This document shows, piece after piece, positions 9,104 through 18,174 of a DNA stretch of 64,000 nucleotides. Under the pieces are notes generated by a model that searched no databases, was not told the origin of the DNA, and saw only the letters and a list, made by a program, of their open reading frames with translations. Position 1 is the first letter of the stretch. Each line of letters begins with the position of its first letter. Origin of the DNA: Pseudomonas sp. p1(2021b) (lineage in GTDB: Bacteria; Pseudomonadota; Gammaproteobacteria; Pseudomonadales; Pseudomonadaceae); assembly GCF_020151015.1 (NCBI RefSeq), contig NZ_CP083746.1, forward strand, positions 1,269,001-1,333,000, given 5' to 3'. The position numbers and the translations under genes were made by a program.

Positions 9104-9254
9104 ACGCCTGCCCCTTGGCCAAGGCCTGGCGCACCCGCAGCACGCGGGTTTCGAGGGGGGTGTCGTCGCCATTGTCGGTACCGTCGCGGGTGACGAAGTC
9201 TTCGATCAGGCGGGTCAGGGTATCGGCTTCGAGTTGGTCGTAGGGGATCAGCAT
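9027..9254 (-). CDS. YheU/UPF0270 family protein
   Basis: A 75-residue protein starting MLIPYDQLEADTLTRLIEDF, the typical UPF0270 opening; the frame extends 10 codons further upstream but the family start is at 9254. Other family features are DFVTRDGTDNGDDTPLE and ALAKGQAFILFDLESQQC. Function is unknown. It is convergent with and overlaps the last 77 bases of the CsrA-family gene. Confidence 0.85.
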   Translation of the reverse strand: MLIPYDQLEADTLTRLIEDFVTRDGTDNGDDTPLETRVLRVRQALAKGQAFILFDLESQQCQLLARHEVPRELLD

Positions 9255-9343
9255 GGTTGTACGGTCTTGGCTGGGAAGCGGCATGCTCCCATAGATTGAT
9301 GCAAAGCTGTAGCGGGTCCGGCGAAGTTGCTTTGGCGTCTGAG

Positions 9344-9375
9344 AGACCGAGCGCCGCCCGCGCGGCGCTCGGTCT
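9344..9375. repeat. Solo REP-like hairpin of the RAYT-flanking class
   Basis: A perfect 14-bp inverted repeat (AGACCGAGCGCCGC / GCGGCGCTCGGTCT) with a 4-base loop. The core GCGCCGCCCGCGCGGCGC, and the following CAGGCGCC, are the same as at the ends of the elements around 44.8-45.1 kb and 45.7-45.9 kb. It sits between the M42 peptidase stop and the UPF0270 gene and could also stop transcription of the NAGGN operon, though no T-run follows on either strand. Confidence 0.75.
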
Positions 9376-9392
9376 TCCAGGCGCCTCCAATC

Positions 9393-10574
9393 TCAAGACC
9401 TCCCCACCAAACTGTCCACCGGCGGCACCCGCGTCTCGCTTTCCATCTGCGCCTCGTGCTCCAGCTGGTGGCTGAAGCGCTCCAGGGAGGCGTTGGCCGG
9501 GTGCGAGTCGCTGGCGAACACGGGCGGGCTCAACAGGTAGCTGGCGAGCAGCTTGCTCAGGGCCGCCAGGCTGTCGATATGGGTGCGCTCATAGCCGTGG
9601 GTGGCATCGCAACCGAAGGCCACCAGCGCGGTGCGGATATCGTGGCCTGCGGTCACGGCTGAATGGGCATCGCTGAAGTAGTAGCGGAACAGGTCGCGGC
9701 GCACCGGCAGGTCGTGGTCGCCGGCCAGTTTCAGCAAGTGGCGCGAGAGGTGGTAGTCGTAAGGGCCGGAGGAGTCCTGCATGGCCACGCTCACCGCATG
9801 TTCGCTGGACGCCTGGCCCGGCGCCACCGGCGCGATATCGATTCCAACGAACTCGCTGACATCCCAGGGCAGGGCCCCGGCGGCGCCGGAACCGGTTTCC
9901 TCGGTGATGGTGAACAGCGGGTGGCAGTCGATCAGCGGTTGGCGGCCGCTTTCCACCACGGCCTTGAGCGCGGCCAGCAGCGCCGCCACGCCGGCCTTGT
10001 CGTCCAGGTGACGAGCGCTGATATGGCCGCTTTCGGTGAACTCCGGCAGCGGGTCGAAGGCCACGAAATCGCCGATGGCCAGCCCCAGGGCCTCGCAGTC
10101 GGCGCGGGTGGCGCAGTAGGCGTCCAGGCGCACTTCCACATGTTCCCAGGTGATCGGCATCTGGTCGATGGCGGTGTTGTAGGCGTGCCCGCTGGCCATC
10201 AGCGGCAGCACGCTGCCACGGAACACGCCGGTGTCGGTGAACACGCTCACCCGGCTGCCCTCGGCGAAGCGGCTGGACCAACAGCCCACCGGGGCCAGGG
10301 CCAGGCGGCCGTTGTCGAGCAATTGGCGCACGCTGGCGCCGATGGTGTCGACATGCGCCGAGACGGCGCGGTCCGGGGAGTTCTGCCGGCCCTTGAGGGT
10401 GGCGCGGATAGTGCCGCGGCGGGTCAGCTCGAAGGGAATGCCCAGCTCTTCCAGGCGCTCGGCCACGTAGCGCACGATGGTGTCGGTGAAGCCGGTGGGG
10501 CTGGGGATGGCGAGCATTTCCAGGAGCACGCGCTTGAGGTAGTCGAGATCGGGTTCGGGATGTCGGTCGGACAT
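9393..10574 (-). CDS. M42-family peptidase of the NAGGN osmoprotectant operon
   Basis: 393 residues; start supported by AAGGAG. It is a co-catalytic zinc aminopeptidase of the M42/M20 superfamily. Metal-binding segments visible are SAHVDTIG, ARHLDDKAG, TITEETGSG (catalytic Glu pair), VGIDIAP and YYFSDAHSA. It is the third member of the conserved trio encoded with N-acetylglutaminylglutamine synthetase and amidotransferase in halotolerant proteobacteria. The trio makes the compatible solute NAGGN; the exact role of the peptidase is not established, and turnover of the dipeptide or precursor supply are both possible. It is separated from the synthetase gene by 160 bp containing REP repeats. Confidence 0.88.
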   Translation of the reverse strand: MSDRHPEPDLDYLKRVLLEMLAIPSPTGFTDTIVRYVAERLEELGIPFELTRRGTIRATLKGRQNSPDRAVSAHVDTIGASVRQLLDNGRLALAPVGCWSSRFAEGSRVSVFTDTGVFRGSVLPLMASGHAYNTAIDQMPITWEHVEVRLDAYCATRADCEALGLAIGDFVAFDPLPEFTESGHISARHLDDKAGVAALLAALKAVVESGRQPLIDCHPLFTITEETGSGAAGALPWDVSEFVGIDIAPVAPGQASSEHAVSVAMQDSSGPYDYHLSRHLLKLAGDHDLPVRRDLFRYYFSDAHSAVTAGHDIRTALVAFGCDATHGYERTHIDSLAALSKLLASYLLSPPVFASDSHPANASLERFSHQLEHEAQMESETRVPPVDSLVGRS

Positions 10575-10602
10575 GGGGACTCCTTGGGGGCTTGCGCTAG
10601 CT

Positions 10603-10720
10603 GCTTCGCGGGTAAACCCGCTCCCACAGGTACAGAAGGAGCGGGCGCTGTATCAAGGGTTGGTCTTATGCGCTCCCACAGGCACAAGGCAGGTCTGTGG
10701 GAGCGGGTTTACCCGCGAAT
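10603..10720. repeat. Inverted REP pair inside the NAGGN operon
   Basis: Two REP units in opposite orientation (CGCGGGTAAACCCGCTCCCAC near 10608-10628 and its complement near 10695-10719) separated by ~65 bp. The variant core is GCGGGTTTACCCGC rather than the GCGGGCTTGCCCCGC seen elsewhere in the window. The location between two co-oriented operon genes suggests an effect on mRNA 3' stability of the upstream cistrons. Confidence 0.85.
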
Positions 10721-10734
10721 AGGTCGGCACTGAT

Positions 10735-12477
10735 TCACACCAGCGCCCGGCTATGGGGAAACAACAGGTCAATGAAACGCTCGGCCGTGGGTTGCGGTTC
10801 GTGGTTGGCCAGGCCGACCCGTTCGTTGGCCTCGATGATCACGTAGTCCGGGTGCTCGGCATCGCGCACCATCAGGTCCAGGCCCACCACCGGGATATCC
10901 AGGGCCCGGGCCGCGCGCACCGCTGCATCGGCCAGCACCGGGTGCAGGCGTTCGGTGACGTCTTCCAGGGTACCGCCGGTGTGCAGGTTGGCGGTGCGGC
11001 GCACGGCCAGGCGTTGGCCGGTCGGCAGTACGCTGTCGTACGCCAGGCCTGCGGCACGCAGGGTACGCTCGGTTTCCTCGTCCAGCGGGATACGGCTTTC
11101 GCCGCCCGTGGCGGCCTGGCGCCGACGGCTCTGGGCCTCGATCAGTGCCTTGATGCTGTGTTCGCCATCGCCCACCACCTGGGCGGGGTGGCGGATCGCC
11201 GCGGCCACCACCTCGAAGCCGATGACCACGATGCGCAAGTCCAGCCCCGGGTGGAAGCTTTCCAGCAGCACCCGGCTGTCGAAGCGGCGGGCCTGCTCGA
11301 TCGCCTGGCTGATCTCGTCGTGGGTGGTCAGGTTGACCGCCACGCCCTGGCCTTGCTCGCCATCGACCGGCTTGACCACCACCGCGCCGTGCTCTTCGAG
11401 AAACGCCAGGTTGTCGTCGGCATTGCCGGCCAGCTGCTGCACCGGCACCCTCAGCCCGGCGTTGTGCAGGGCATGCTGGGTGAGGCGCTTGTCCTGGCAC
11501 AAGGTCATGCTCACGGCGCTGGTCAGGTCGCTCAGCGACTCGCGGCAGCGCACCCGCCGCCCGCCCAGGCTGAGGGTGAACAGGCCGGCGGCGGCATCGT
11601 CCACCTGCACCTCGATGCCGCGCCGGAAGGCCTCGTCGACGATGATGCGGGCATAAGGGTTGAGCTCGGCTTCCGGGCCGGGGCCAAGGAACAGCTGCTG
11701 GTTGATGCCGTTCTTGCGCTTGACGGCGAAGGTGGGCAGGTTGCGAAAGCCCAGCTTCTTGTACAGGCGCTTGGCCTGGCGGTTGTCGTGCAACACCGAC
11801 AGGTCCAGGTAGGCCAGGCCACGGCTCATGAAGTGCTCCACCAGGTGACGCACCAGCACCTCGCCGACGCCAGGGCGGCTGCATTGCGGGTCCACCGCCA
11901 GGCACCACAGGCTGCTGCCGTGTTCGGGGTCGTCGAAGGCCTTGCTGTGGTTCAGGCCCATGACGCTGCCGATCACCGCGTTGGTGTCTTCGTCCTCGGC
12001 CAACCAGTACACCGGGCCACCCAGGTGGTGCGGTGTGAGCAGGTCAGGGTTGACCGGCAGCATGCCGCGGGCCTGGTAGAGGGCGTTGATCGCCTGCCAG
12101 TCGGCTTCGGCCTGGGCGCGGCGGATACGAAAGCCGCGGAACACCCGTTGCGCCGGGCGGTAGTCGGTGAACCACAGGCGCAAGGTGTCCGAGGGGTCGA
12201 GGAACAGTTGTTGCGGCGCCTGGGCCAGCAACTGTTGCGGGGCCGCCACGTAGAGGGCAATGTCCCGCTCGCCGGGGCGCTCGTCCAGCAGCGCCTCGGC
12301 CAGCACGGCGGGGTCCGGGTAGGTATGGCCGATCAGCAGGCGACCCCAGCCGCAGTGCACGGCGCGCGGTTGGTCGTGGGGTTCGCTGCCGTCGCCTGCC
12401 AGGCGCGCCTGCAGGCGCTCGTAGGAGGGCGCTTGCCCTCGCAGCAAGCGTTGGCCGTAGGCCGTTTGGGCTTTCAT
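10735..12477 (-). CDS. ngg: N-acetylglutaminylglutamine synthetase (GNAT + ATP-grasp)
   Basis: 580 residues with two parts. The N-terminal ~280 residues hold a GNAT acetyltransferase domain (LWCLAVDPQCSRPGVGEVLVRHL and DLSVLHDNRQAKRLYKKLGF). The C-terminal part is an ATP-grasp ligase of the cyanophycin synthetase/RimK type (VVKPVDGEQGQGVAVNL, VVIGFEVVAAAIR, VVGLDLMVRD, YVIIEANERVGL). The fusion fits acetylation of glutamine and ATP-dependent ligation of a second glutamine. Its start codon lies 3 bases after the stop of the upstream amidotransferase gene, and its AAGGAA site lies inside that gene, so translation is probably coupled. Confidence 0.92.
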   Translation of the reverse strand: MKAQTAYGQRLLRGQAPSYERLQARLAGDGSEPHDQPRAVHCGWGRLLIGHTYPDPAVLAEALLDERPGERDIALYVAAPQQLLAQAPQQLFLDPSDTLRLWFTDYRPAQRVFRGFRIRRAQAEADWQAINALYQARGMLPVNPDLLTPHHLGGPVYWLAEDEDTNAVIGSVMGLNHSKAFDDPEHGSSLWCLAVDPQCSRPGVGEVLVRHLVEHFMSRGLAYLDLSVLHDNRQAKRLYKKLGFRNLPTFAVKRKNGINQQLFLGPGPEAELNPYARIIVDEAFRRGIEVQVDDAAAGLFTLSLGGRRVRCRESLSDLTSAVSMTLCQDKRLTQHALHNAGLRVPVQQLAGNADDNLAFLEEHGAVVVKPVDGEQGQGVAVNLTTHDEISQAIEQARRFDSRVLLESFHPGLDLRIVVIGFEVVAAAIRHPAQVVGDGEHSIKALIEAQSRRRQAATGGESRIPLDEETERTLRAAGLAYDSVLPTGQRLAVRRTANLHTGGTLEDVTERLHPVLADAAVRAARALDIPVVGLDLMVRDAEHPDYVIIEANERVGLANHEPQPTAERFIDLLFPHSRALV

Positions 12478-12480
12478 CGG

Positions 12481-14268
12481 TCAGATTCCTTGTTCGCTGA
12501 GCCACAGGTTCAGGGCCGCCAGCTGCCACAGCTTCGAGCCGCGCAGCGGCGTCAGCTGGTCATGGGGGTTGCTCAGCAGGCGGTCGAGCATCGCCGGGTT
12601 GAACAGGCCACGGTCCTGGCTCGGGTCGGTCAGCAGTTCGCGCACCCAGTCCAGGGTGGCGCCTTGCAGGTGCTTGAGGCCGGGCACCGGGAAGTAGCCC
12701 TTCTTGCGGTCGATCACCTCATGGGGGATGACCCGCCGTGCTGCGGCCTTGAGTACCTGCTTGCCGCCGTCGGGCAGCTTGAAGCGCGCCGGGATACGCG
12801 CCGACAGCTCTACCAGGCGGTAGTCGAGGAACGGCGTGCGCGCCTCCAGGCCCCAGGCCATGGTCATGTTGTCGACGCGCTTGACCGGGTCATCCACCAG
12901 CATCACCGTGCTGTCCAGGCGCAGGGCCTTGTCCACCGCGTCGCTGGCGCCGGGGCGGGCGAAGTGCTCGCGGACGAACTCGCCGGCCACATCGGTCTCC
13001 AGCAGCCAGGGGGCCTGGACGGTGTCGCGGTATTCGGCGTGGCTACGGTCGAAGAAGGCCTCGCGGTAGGCGGTGTAGGCATCCTCGGCACCATCGACCT
13101 GCGGGTACCAGTGGTAACCGGCGAACAACTCGTCGGCGCCCTGGCCGCTCTGCACGCCCTTGCAATGCTTGGCCACCTCCCGTGAGAGCAGGTAGAAGGC
13201 GATGCAGTCATGGCTGACCATCGGCTCGCTCATGGCGCGGAACGCCGCCGGCAGCTGTTCGATGATCTCGCGCTCGTCGATGCGCAACTGATGGTGGCGG
13301 GTGCCGTAGTGGCGGGCGATCAGGTCCGAGTACTGGAACTCGTCGCCGCGTTCGCCTCCGGCATCCTCGAAACCGATGGAGAAGGTCGACAGGTCGTCCA
13401 CGCCCACGTCGCGTAACAAGCCCACCAGCAGGCTAGAGTCGACGCCGCCGGAGAGCAGCACGCCGACGTCCACCGCCGCCCGTTGACGAATGGCCACGGC
13501 GTCGCGGGTGGCGTCGAGCACGCGGGTGGTCCAGTCGTCCAGGTCCAACTGCTGTTCGTCGGGGTGCGGGCCGTAGTGCAGTTGCCACCAGGTCTCGCGC
13601 TGCACTTCGCCATGGCGGTCGATGCGCATCCAGGTGCCTGGCTCGAGCTTCTGCACGTTGGCCAGCAAGGTGCGCGGCGCGGGGACCACAGCATGGAAGT
13701 TGAGGTAGTGGTTGAGCGCCACCGGGTCGATCACCGGGTCGATGTCGCCGCCCTTGAGCAGGGCCGGCAGGCTCGAGGCGAAACGCAGGCGCTCGCCGTT
13801 GCGCGATAGGTACAGCGGCTTGACCCCGAGGCGGTCGCGGGCCAGGAACAGGCGCTGGTTGTCGCGCTCCCAGATGGCCAGGGCGAACATGCCGTTGAGC
13901 TTGGGCAGCAGCGCCGCGCCCCAGGCATGGTAGCCCTTGAGCAGCACTTCGGTGTCGCCGTCGGAGAAGAAGCTGTAACCCAGGCCTTGCAGCTCTTCGC
14001 GCAGCTCGGGGAAATTGTAGATGGCGCCGTTGAAGGCCAGCGACAGGCCCAGGGTGTTGTCGATCATCGGCTGGGCCGAGCCGTCGGACAGGTCCATGAT
14101 TTTCAGGCGTCGATGGCCGAGGGCGATCGGGCCCTGGCTATGAAAGCCCCAGGCGTCGGGGCCACGGGGTGCCAGGTGGTGGGTGATGCGCTCCACCGCG
14201 GCGAGGTCCGCCGGGCGAGGGGCTTGGTCGATGGGGGTGAAACGTAACTCTCCTGCTAATCCGCACAT
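12481..14268 (-). CDS. N-acetylglutaminylglutamine amidotransferase (AsnB-like)
   Basis: 595 residues. It begins MCGLAGEL, so after Met removal Cys2 is the nucleophile of an N-terminal class II glutaminase domain (also RGPDAWGFH, GHRRLKIMDLS, FNGAIYNFPELREEL). The C-terminal synthetase domain has the PP-loop LLSGGVDSSLL and GQGADELFAGYHWYP. It amidates the carboxyl end of N-acetylglutaminylglutamine using glutamine nitrogen and ATP. It is the first gene of the minus-strand NAGGN operon; AAGGA precedes the ATG. In P. aeruginosa this trio is induced by hyperosmotic stress (established knowledge). Confidence 0.92.
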   Translation of the reverse strand: MCGLAGELRFTPIDQAPRPADLAAVERITHHLAPRGPDAWGFHSQGPIALGHRRLKIMDLSDGSAQPMIDNTLGLSLAFNGAIYNFPELREELQGLGYSFFSDGDTEVLLKGYHAWGAALLPKLNGMFALAIWERDNQRLFLARDRLGVKPLYLSRNGERLRFASSLPALLKGGDIDPVIDPVALNHYLNFHAVVPAPRTLLANVQKLEPGTWMRIDRHGEVQRETWWQLHYGPHPDEQQLDLDDWTTRVLDATRDAVAIRQRAAVDVGVLLSGGVDSSLLVGLLRDVGVDDLSTFSIGFEDAGGERGDEFQYSDLIARHYGTRHHQLRIDEREIIEQLPAAFRAMSEPMVSHDCIAFYLLSREVAKHCKGVQSGQGADELFAGYHWYPQVDGAEDAYTAYREAFFDRSHAEYRDTVQAPWLLETDVAGEFVREHFARPGASDAVDKALRLDSTVMLVDDPVKRVDNMTMAWGLEARTPFLDYRLVELSARIPARFKLPDGGKQVLKAAARRVIPHEVIDRKKGYFPVPGLKHLQGATLDWVRELLTDPSQDRGLFNPAMLDRLLSNPHDQLTPLRGSKLWQLAALNLWLSEQGI

Positions 14269-14297
14269 AGGTCCTTACCGGTTTTGCCGTTGGGGAA

Positions 14298-14323
14298 TAT
14301 GTGCCCCCGAAATGAGGCACATA
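14298..14323. promoter_or_regulatory. Inverted repeat in the leader of the NAGGN operon
   Basis: Perfect 8-bp arms (TATGTGCC / GGCACATA) with a 10-base loop, 30 bp upstream of the amidotransferase start in the 142-bp gap to mnmC. Could be an operator or an mRNA leader hairpin of this osmotically controlled operon; role is inferred only from position. Confidence 0.4.
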
Positions 14324-14410
14324 AGGAACTGACCCGTGGGGATTGTGAGAGTTTTAGATCGATCTGTTATATAGGCTGTGAGATCAAGCGCCGCCGATCT
14401 CAAACTTGGA

Positions 14411-16387
14411 TTATCGACCGCGAATCAACCGGCGCAATGCAAACCGGTTCGGATGGCATGCTTCTGCCACCGCCCGAGGCACTGGCAACGGTTCGCCGCA
14501 CACCCAGGCTGCGACCAGTTCGCCGCAGAGCGGCGCGGTGATCAACCCCCGCGACCCATGGCCGCTGTTCACATACAACCCATCCAGCCACGGGCAGGGT
14601 GTGTCTGGCACCTGGCGGGCATCCTTGGCCAGCACCGCATACGCCTCGGCGAACGCCTGGACATCCGCCACCGGCCCGACGATCGGCAGGTAGTCGGGGC
14701 TGGTGCAGCGAAACGCCGCCCGGCCTTGCAGCTGCGCAGGGTCAAGCTCAGCGCTGTGCAGCCGCCGCGCCAGGTCGGTGGAGATCTCGTCCAGCAGCGC
14801 CAGGTTGCCTTGGTGCTCGGCCGTGGTCGGGGTCAGGTCGTCGTTATGGAAGTCGAAGCTTGCGCCCAACGTGTGCTCGTCGCCCCGTGGCGGTGCCACG
14901 TAGCCCTCGGCGCAGACCACGGTGCGCAGCGCCCGGCTGGCCTCGGTGGCCGGCAGCCGGGTGATCTGCCCGCGAATGCGCTTGAGCGGCAGCGCGGCGC
15001 AGGCGTCGAAGCGGCGCACCTCGGCGGCGCCGGCCAGCACCACCACCGGTGCGCTGGCCAGCAAGTGTTCGCCGTCCCAGGCTTGCCATTGGCCCTTGAC
15101 CTTGCGCAGCTCGATCACCTCGCGGTGCGTCAGCAAGCGGATGTTCGGGTGGCGCAACTGCGCCTGGCACAGCGCGGGTGGATGCACCCAGCCACCTTCG
15201 GGGTAGAACAGCCCGCCGGCCGGCAATGCCACGCCGGCCACGGCTTCGGCCTGGGCCTGGTCGAGTACCTGCAGCAGGCTGCTGTCGAAGGCTTCGGCCA
15301 GCTTGGCCTGGCGCTGGGCTTCCTGGTCGTCGAAGGCCAGCTGCAGTACACCGCAGGCGTCCCAGTCCTGGCCGGGCTGCAAGCGTTGCAGCCAGCGCCG
15401 GGTGTAGCCGAAGCCGGCGAGGATCATCTGCGACAGCGCCGTGCCGTGGGCCGAGAGCTTCAGGTACAGCACGCCCTGGGGGTTGCCCGAGGCTTCACGG
15501 GCCGGTGCGTCGTGGCGCTCCAGCACGCTGACCTGCCAACCTCGGGCGGCCAGGCTCGCGGCCGTGGCGCTACCGGCCAGGCCTGCGCCGATCACCAGGG
15601 CCTGGCGCGGGCCCTGGGGCAGGGCGGGGCGGGCGTACCAGGGCACGATGCCCGGAGGCAGCGGTTGCTCGGCCGGCCAACCTTGGAACGCGCCGTGCAT
15701 CACCTCCCATTTCTTGCCGATACCGGGCACCTTGCGCATGGCAAAGCCGGCAGCGATCAGGGCGCGGCGTACCCAGCCGGTGGTGGTGAAGGTGGCGAGG
15801 GTGGTGCCCGGGCGGGAAAGCCGGGCCAGTTGCGCGAACAGCTCCGGCGTCCACATGTCGGGGTTCTTGGCCGGGGCGAAGCCGTCGAGGAACCAGGCAT
15901 CGACTGGCGCATCGAGCTGGGGCAGCTGTTCGAGCACATCGCCGACCAGCAGGGTGAGGGTGACGCGACCGTCTTCGAAGCTGAACGGCTGGAAACCGCC
16001 ATGTACCGCCACGTATTGCTCCAGCAGCGGCTGCCAATAGGGCGCCAGGTCCGGCCACAACTGCACGGCACGGGCCAGGTCGTCACGGGTCAGCGGGTAT
16101 TTCTCGACGCTGACGAAGTGCAGGCGTGCTTCGGGGGGCGCGTGTTCGGCGAACAGCTGCCAGGCGCAGTAGAAGTTCATGCCGGTGCCAAAGCCCGTTT
16201 CGCCGATCACCAGGCAGGTGCCGGGCGCCAGGTTGGCGAAGCGTTCGCGCAGGCGGTTCTGCTCGAGGAACACATGCTCGGTTTCCTCCACGCCTTCATT
16301 TTTCGAGAAGTAGACGTCGTCGTACTGGCGCGAATGGGGGCGGCCCTGGTCGTCCCAGTCGATCTGGGCGTGGGTGATGTCAGGCAT
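14411..16387 (-). CDS. mnmC: Bifunctional tRNA mnm5s2U34 biosynthesis protein MnmC
   Basis: 658 residues from the ATG at 16387 (MPDITHAQIDWDDQGRPHS); the open frame extends 20 codons upstream, but the homologous start is here. The N-terminal domain is an SAM-dependent methyltransferase (IGETGFGTGMNFY, DAWFLDGFAPAKNPDMW). The C-terminal domain is an FAD-dependent oxidoreductase (ALVIGAGLAGSATAASLAARG, VNSGHGSRGLITAPL near the end). The enzyme demodifies cmnm5s2U34 to nm5s2U34 and methylates it, finishing the wobble uridine of several tRNAs. Stands alone, divergent from the following phosphotransferase gene. Confidence 0.95.
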   Translation of the reverse strand: MPDITHAQIDWDDQGRPHSRQYDDVYFSKNEGVEETEHVFLEQNRLRERFANLAPGTCLVIGETGFGTGMNFYCAWQLFAEHAPPEARLHFVSVEKYPLTRDDLARAVQLWPDLAPYWQPLLEQYVAVHGGFQPFSFEDGRVTLTLLVGDVLEQLPQLDAPVDAWFLDGFAPAKNPDMWTPELFAQLARLSRPGTTLATFTTTGWVRRALIAAGFAMRKVPGIGKKWEVMHGAFQGWPAEQPLPPGIVPWYARPALPQGPRQALVIGAGLAGSATAASLAARGWQVSVLERHDAPAREASGNPQGVLYLKLSAHGTALSQMILAGFGYTRRWLQRLQPGQDWDACGVLQLAFDDQEAQRQAKLAEAFDSSLLQVLDQAQAEAVAGVALPAGGLFYPEGGWVHPPALCQAQLRHPNIRLLTHREVIELRKVKGQWQAWDGEHLLASAPVVVLAGAAEVRRFDACAALPLKRIRGQITRLPATEASRALRTVVCAEGYVAPPRGDEHTLGASFDFHNDDLTPTTAEHQGNLALLDEISTDLARRLHSAELDPAQLQGRAAFRCTSPDYLPIVGPVADVQAFAEAYAVLAKDARQVPDTPCPWLDGLYVNSGHGSRGLITAPLCGELVAAWVCGEPLPVPRAVAEACHPNRFALRRLIRGR

Positions 16388-16443
16388 GGGTGGCTCGGGT
16401 TGCGGTGAAAGCGGCGATTTTAAGGCATCCATGGGTGTTTCGC

Positions 16444-16600
16444 CCAATCGCGGGGCAAGCCCGCTCCCACAGGGGGCCTGCTAATTCAATGCGTCATGTG
16501 CAGTTCTGTGGGAGATCACCCAGCCCTTCGGGTTGCGCTGTCGCGCAGAGCACAAGTGGCTAGCGTCGCCCCTGTGGGAGCGGGCTTGCCCCGCGATTTG
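16444..16600. repeat. Inverted REP pair
   Basis: One REP unit at about 16447-16473 (ATCGCGGGGCAAGCCCGC then TCCCACAGG) and its inverse at about 16570-16598, in the divergent gap between mnmC and the PPK2 gene; a third fragment (CTGTGGGAG) is near 16505. Confidence 0.85.
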
Positions 16601-16662
16601 GGCCTGAAGCCTGACGCGCAATCCGCTAGTCTTGCTTATCCAGTGAAGGAGCCAAGGCCACC

Positions 16663-18156
16663 ATGTTCGAATCCGCCGAAATAGGACACAGCATCGACAA
16701 GGAGGCGTACGAAGCCGAAGTGCCCGCATTGCGCGAGGCGCTGCTCGAGGCCCAGTACGAACTCAAGCAGCAGGCGCGCTTTCCGGTGATCGTGCTGATC
16801 AACGGCATCGAAGGTGCCGGCAAGGGCGAAACGGTCAAGTTGCTCAACGAATGGATGGACCCGCGCCTGATCGAGGTGCGCACCTTCGACCAGCAGACCG
16901 ACGAAGAACTGGCCCGCCCCCCGGCCTGGCGCTATTGGCGGGCCTTGCCGCCGAAGGGGCGGATGGGCGTGTTCTTCGGCAACTGGTACAGCCAGATGCT
17001 CCAGGGGCGGGTGCACGGCCTGTTCAAGGACGCCGTGCTCGACCAGGCCATCACCGGCGCCGAGCGCCTGGAGCAGATGCTCTGCGATGAAGGCGCGTTG
17101 ATCATCAAGTTCTGGTTCCACCTGTCCAAGAAACAGATGAAGGCCCGGCTCAAAGCGCTCAAGGACGACCCGTTGCACAGCTGGCGCATCAGCCCGTTGG
17201 ACTGGCAACAGTCGCAGACCTACGACCGTTTCGTGCGTTTCGGCGAGCGCGTGCTGCGCCGCACCAGCCGTGACTATGCGCCCTGGCACGTGATCGAGGG
17301 CGTTGACCCGTATTACCGCAGCCTGGCGGTGGGGCGCATTCTGCTGGAGAGCCTGCAGGCCGCGCTGGCCAGCGCACCGAGCACCAAGCACCTGGGCAAC
17401 GTCGCCCCGCTGGGCCGCAGCATCGACCAGAAGAGCCTGCTCGGTGCCCTGGACCTGAGCCGGCGCCTGGACAAGGCCGACTACCAGGAGCAACTGGTGA
17501 CCGAGCAGGCGCGCCTGGCCGGCCTGCTGCGCCACAAGCAGATGCGTCGGCACGCCCTGGTGGCGGTGTTCGAGGGCAACGACGCGGCAGGCAAGGGTGG
17601 GGCGATCCGCCGCGTGGCGGCCGCGCTCGACCCCCGTCAGTACCGCATCGTACCGGTGGCCGCGCCCACCGAGGAGGAGCGCGCACAGCCGTACCTATGG
17701 CGTTTCTGGCGACATATCCCGGCGCGCGGCAAGTTCACCATCTTCGACCGCTCCTGGTATGGCCGGGTGCTGGTGGAGCGGGTCGAGGGGTTCTGCACGC
17801 CAGCCGACTGGATGCGTGCTTATGGCGAGATCAACGACTTCGAGGAACAGCTGACCAGTGCCGGCGTGGTGGTGGTCAAGTTCTGGCTGGCGATCGACCC
17901 GCAGACCCAGCTGGAGCGCTTCGAGGAGCGCGAGCAGATCCCCTTCAAGCGCTACAAGATCACCGAGGAAGACTGGCGCAACCGCGACAAGTGGGAGGTG
18001 TATGCCGAGGCGGTGGGGGACATGGTCGACCGCACCAGCACCGAGATCGCGCCGTGGACGCTGGTAGAAGCCAATGACAAGCGCTGGGCGAGGGTGAAGG
18101 TGCTCAGGACGATCAACCAGGCGCTGGAGGCGGCGTTCGCCAAAGACAAGAAGTGA
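16663..18156 (+). CDS. pap: Polyphosphate:AMP phosphotransferase (double-domain PPK2)
   Basis: 497 residues consisting of two tandem PPK2 domains. Each has a Walker A loop (GIEGAGKGET at about residue 47; GNDAAGKGGA at about 305) and a lid/Walker B segment (GNWYSQML; DRSWYGRVLVERVEGF). Two-domain PPK2 enzymes of this length transfer phosphate from polyphosphate to AMP, making ADP, as described for the Acinetobacter and Pseudomonas PAP enzymes. Cytosolic. The gene is monocistronic with REP pairs on both sides. Confidence 0.92.
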   Translation: MFESAEIGHSIDKEAYEAEVPALREALLEAQYELKQQARFPVIVLINGIEGAGKGETVKLLNEWMDPRLIEVRTFDQQTDEELARPPAWRYWRALPPKGRMGVFFGNWYSQMLQGRVHGLFKDAVLDQAITGAERLEQMLCDEGALIIKFWFHLSKKQMKARLKALKDDPLHSWRISPLDWQQSQTYDRFVRFGERVLRRTSRDYAPWHVIEGVDPYYRSLAVGRILLESLQAALASAPSTKHLGNVAPLGRSIDQKSLLGALDLSRRLDKADYQEQLVTEQARLAGLLRHKQMRRHALVAVFEGNDAAGKGGAIRRVAAALDPRQYRIVPVAAPTEEERAQPYLWRFWRHIPARGKFTIFDRSWYGRVLVERVEGFCTPADWMRAYGEINDFEEQLTSAGVVVVKFWLAIDPQTQLERFEEREQIPFKRYKITEEDWRNRDKWEVYAEAVGDMVDRTSTEIAPWTLVEANDKRWARVKVLRTINQALEAAFAKDKK

Positions 18157-18174
18157 GGCGTTGACTGGGCTGGC

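Noticed and set aside
10753..13185. 810-codon + strand frame over the NAGGN genes
   Set aside because: Shadow of the minus-strand synthetase and amidotransferase genes, which carry all catalytic motifs.
14378..16408. 676-codon + strand frame over mnmC
   Set aside because: Antisense shadow with low-complexity composition.
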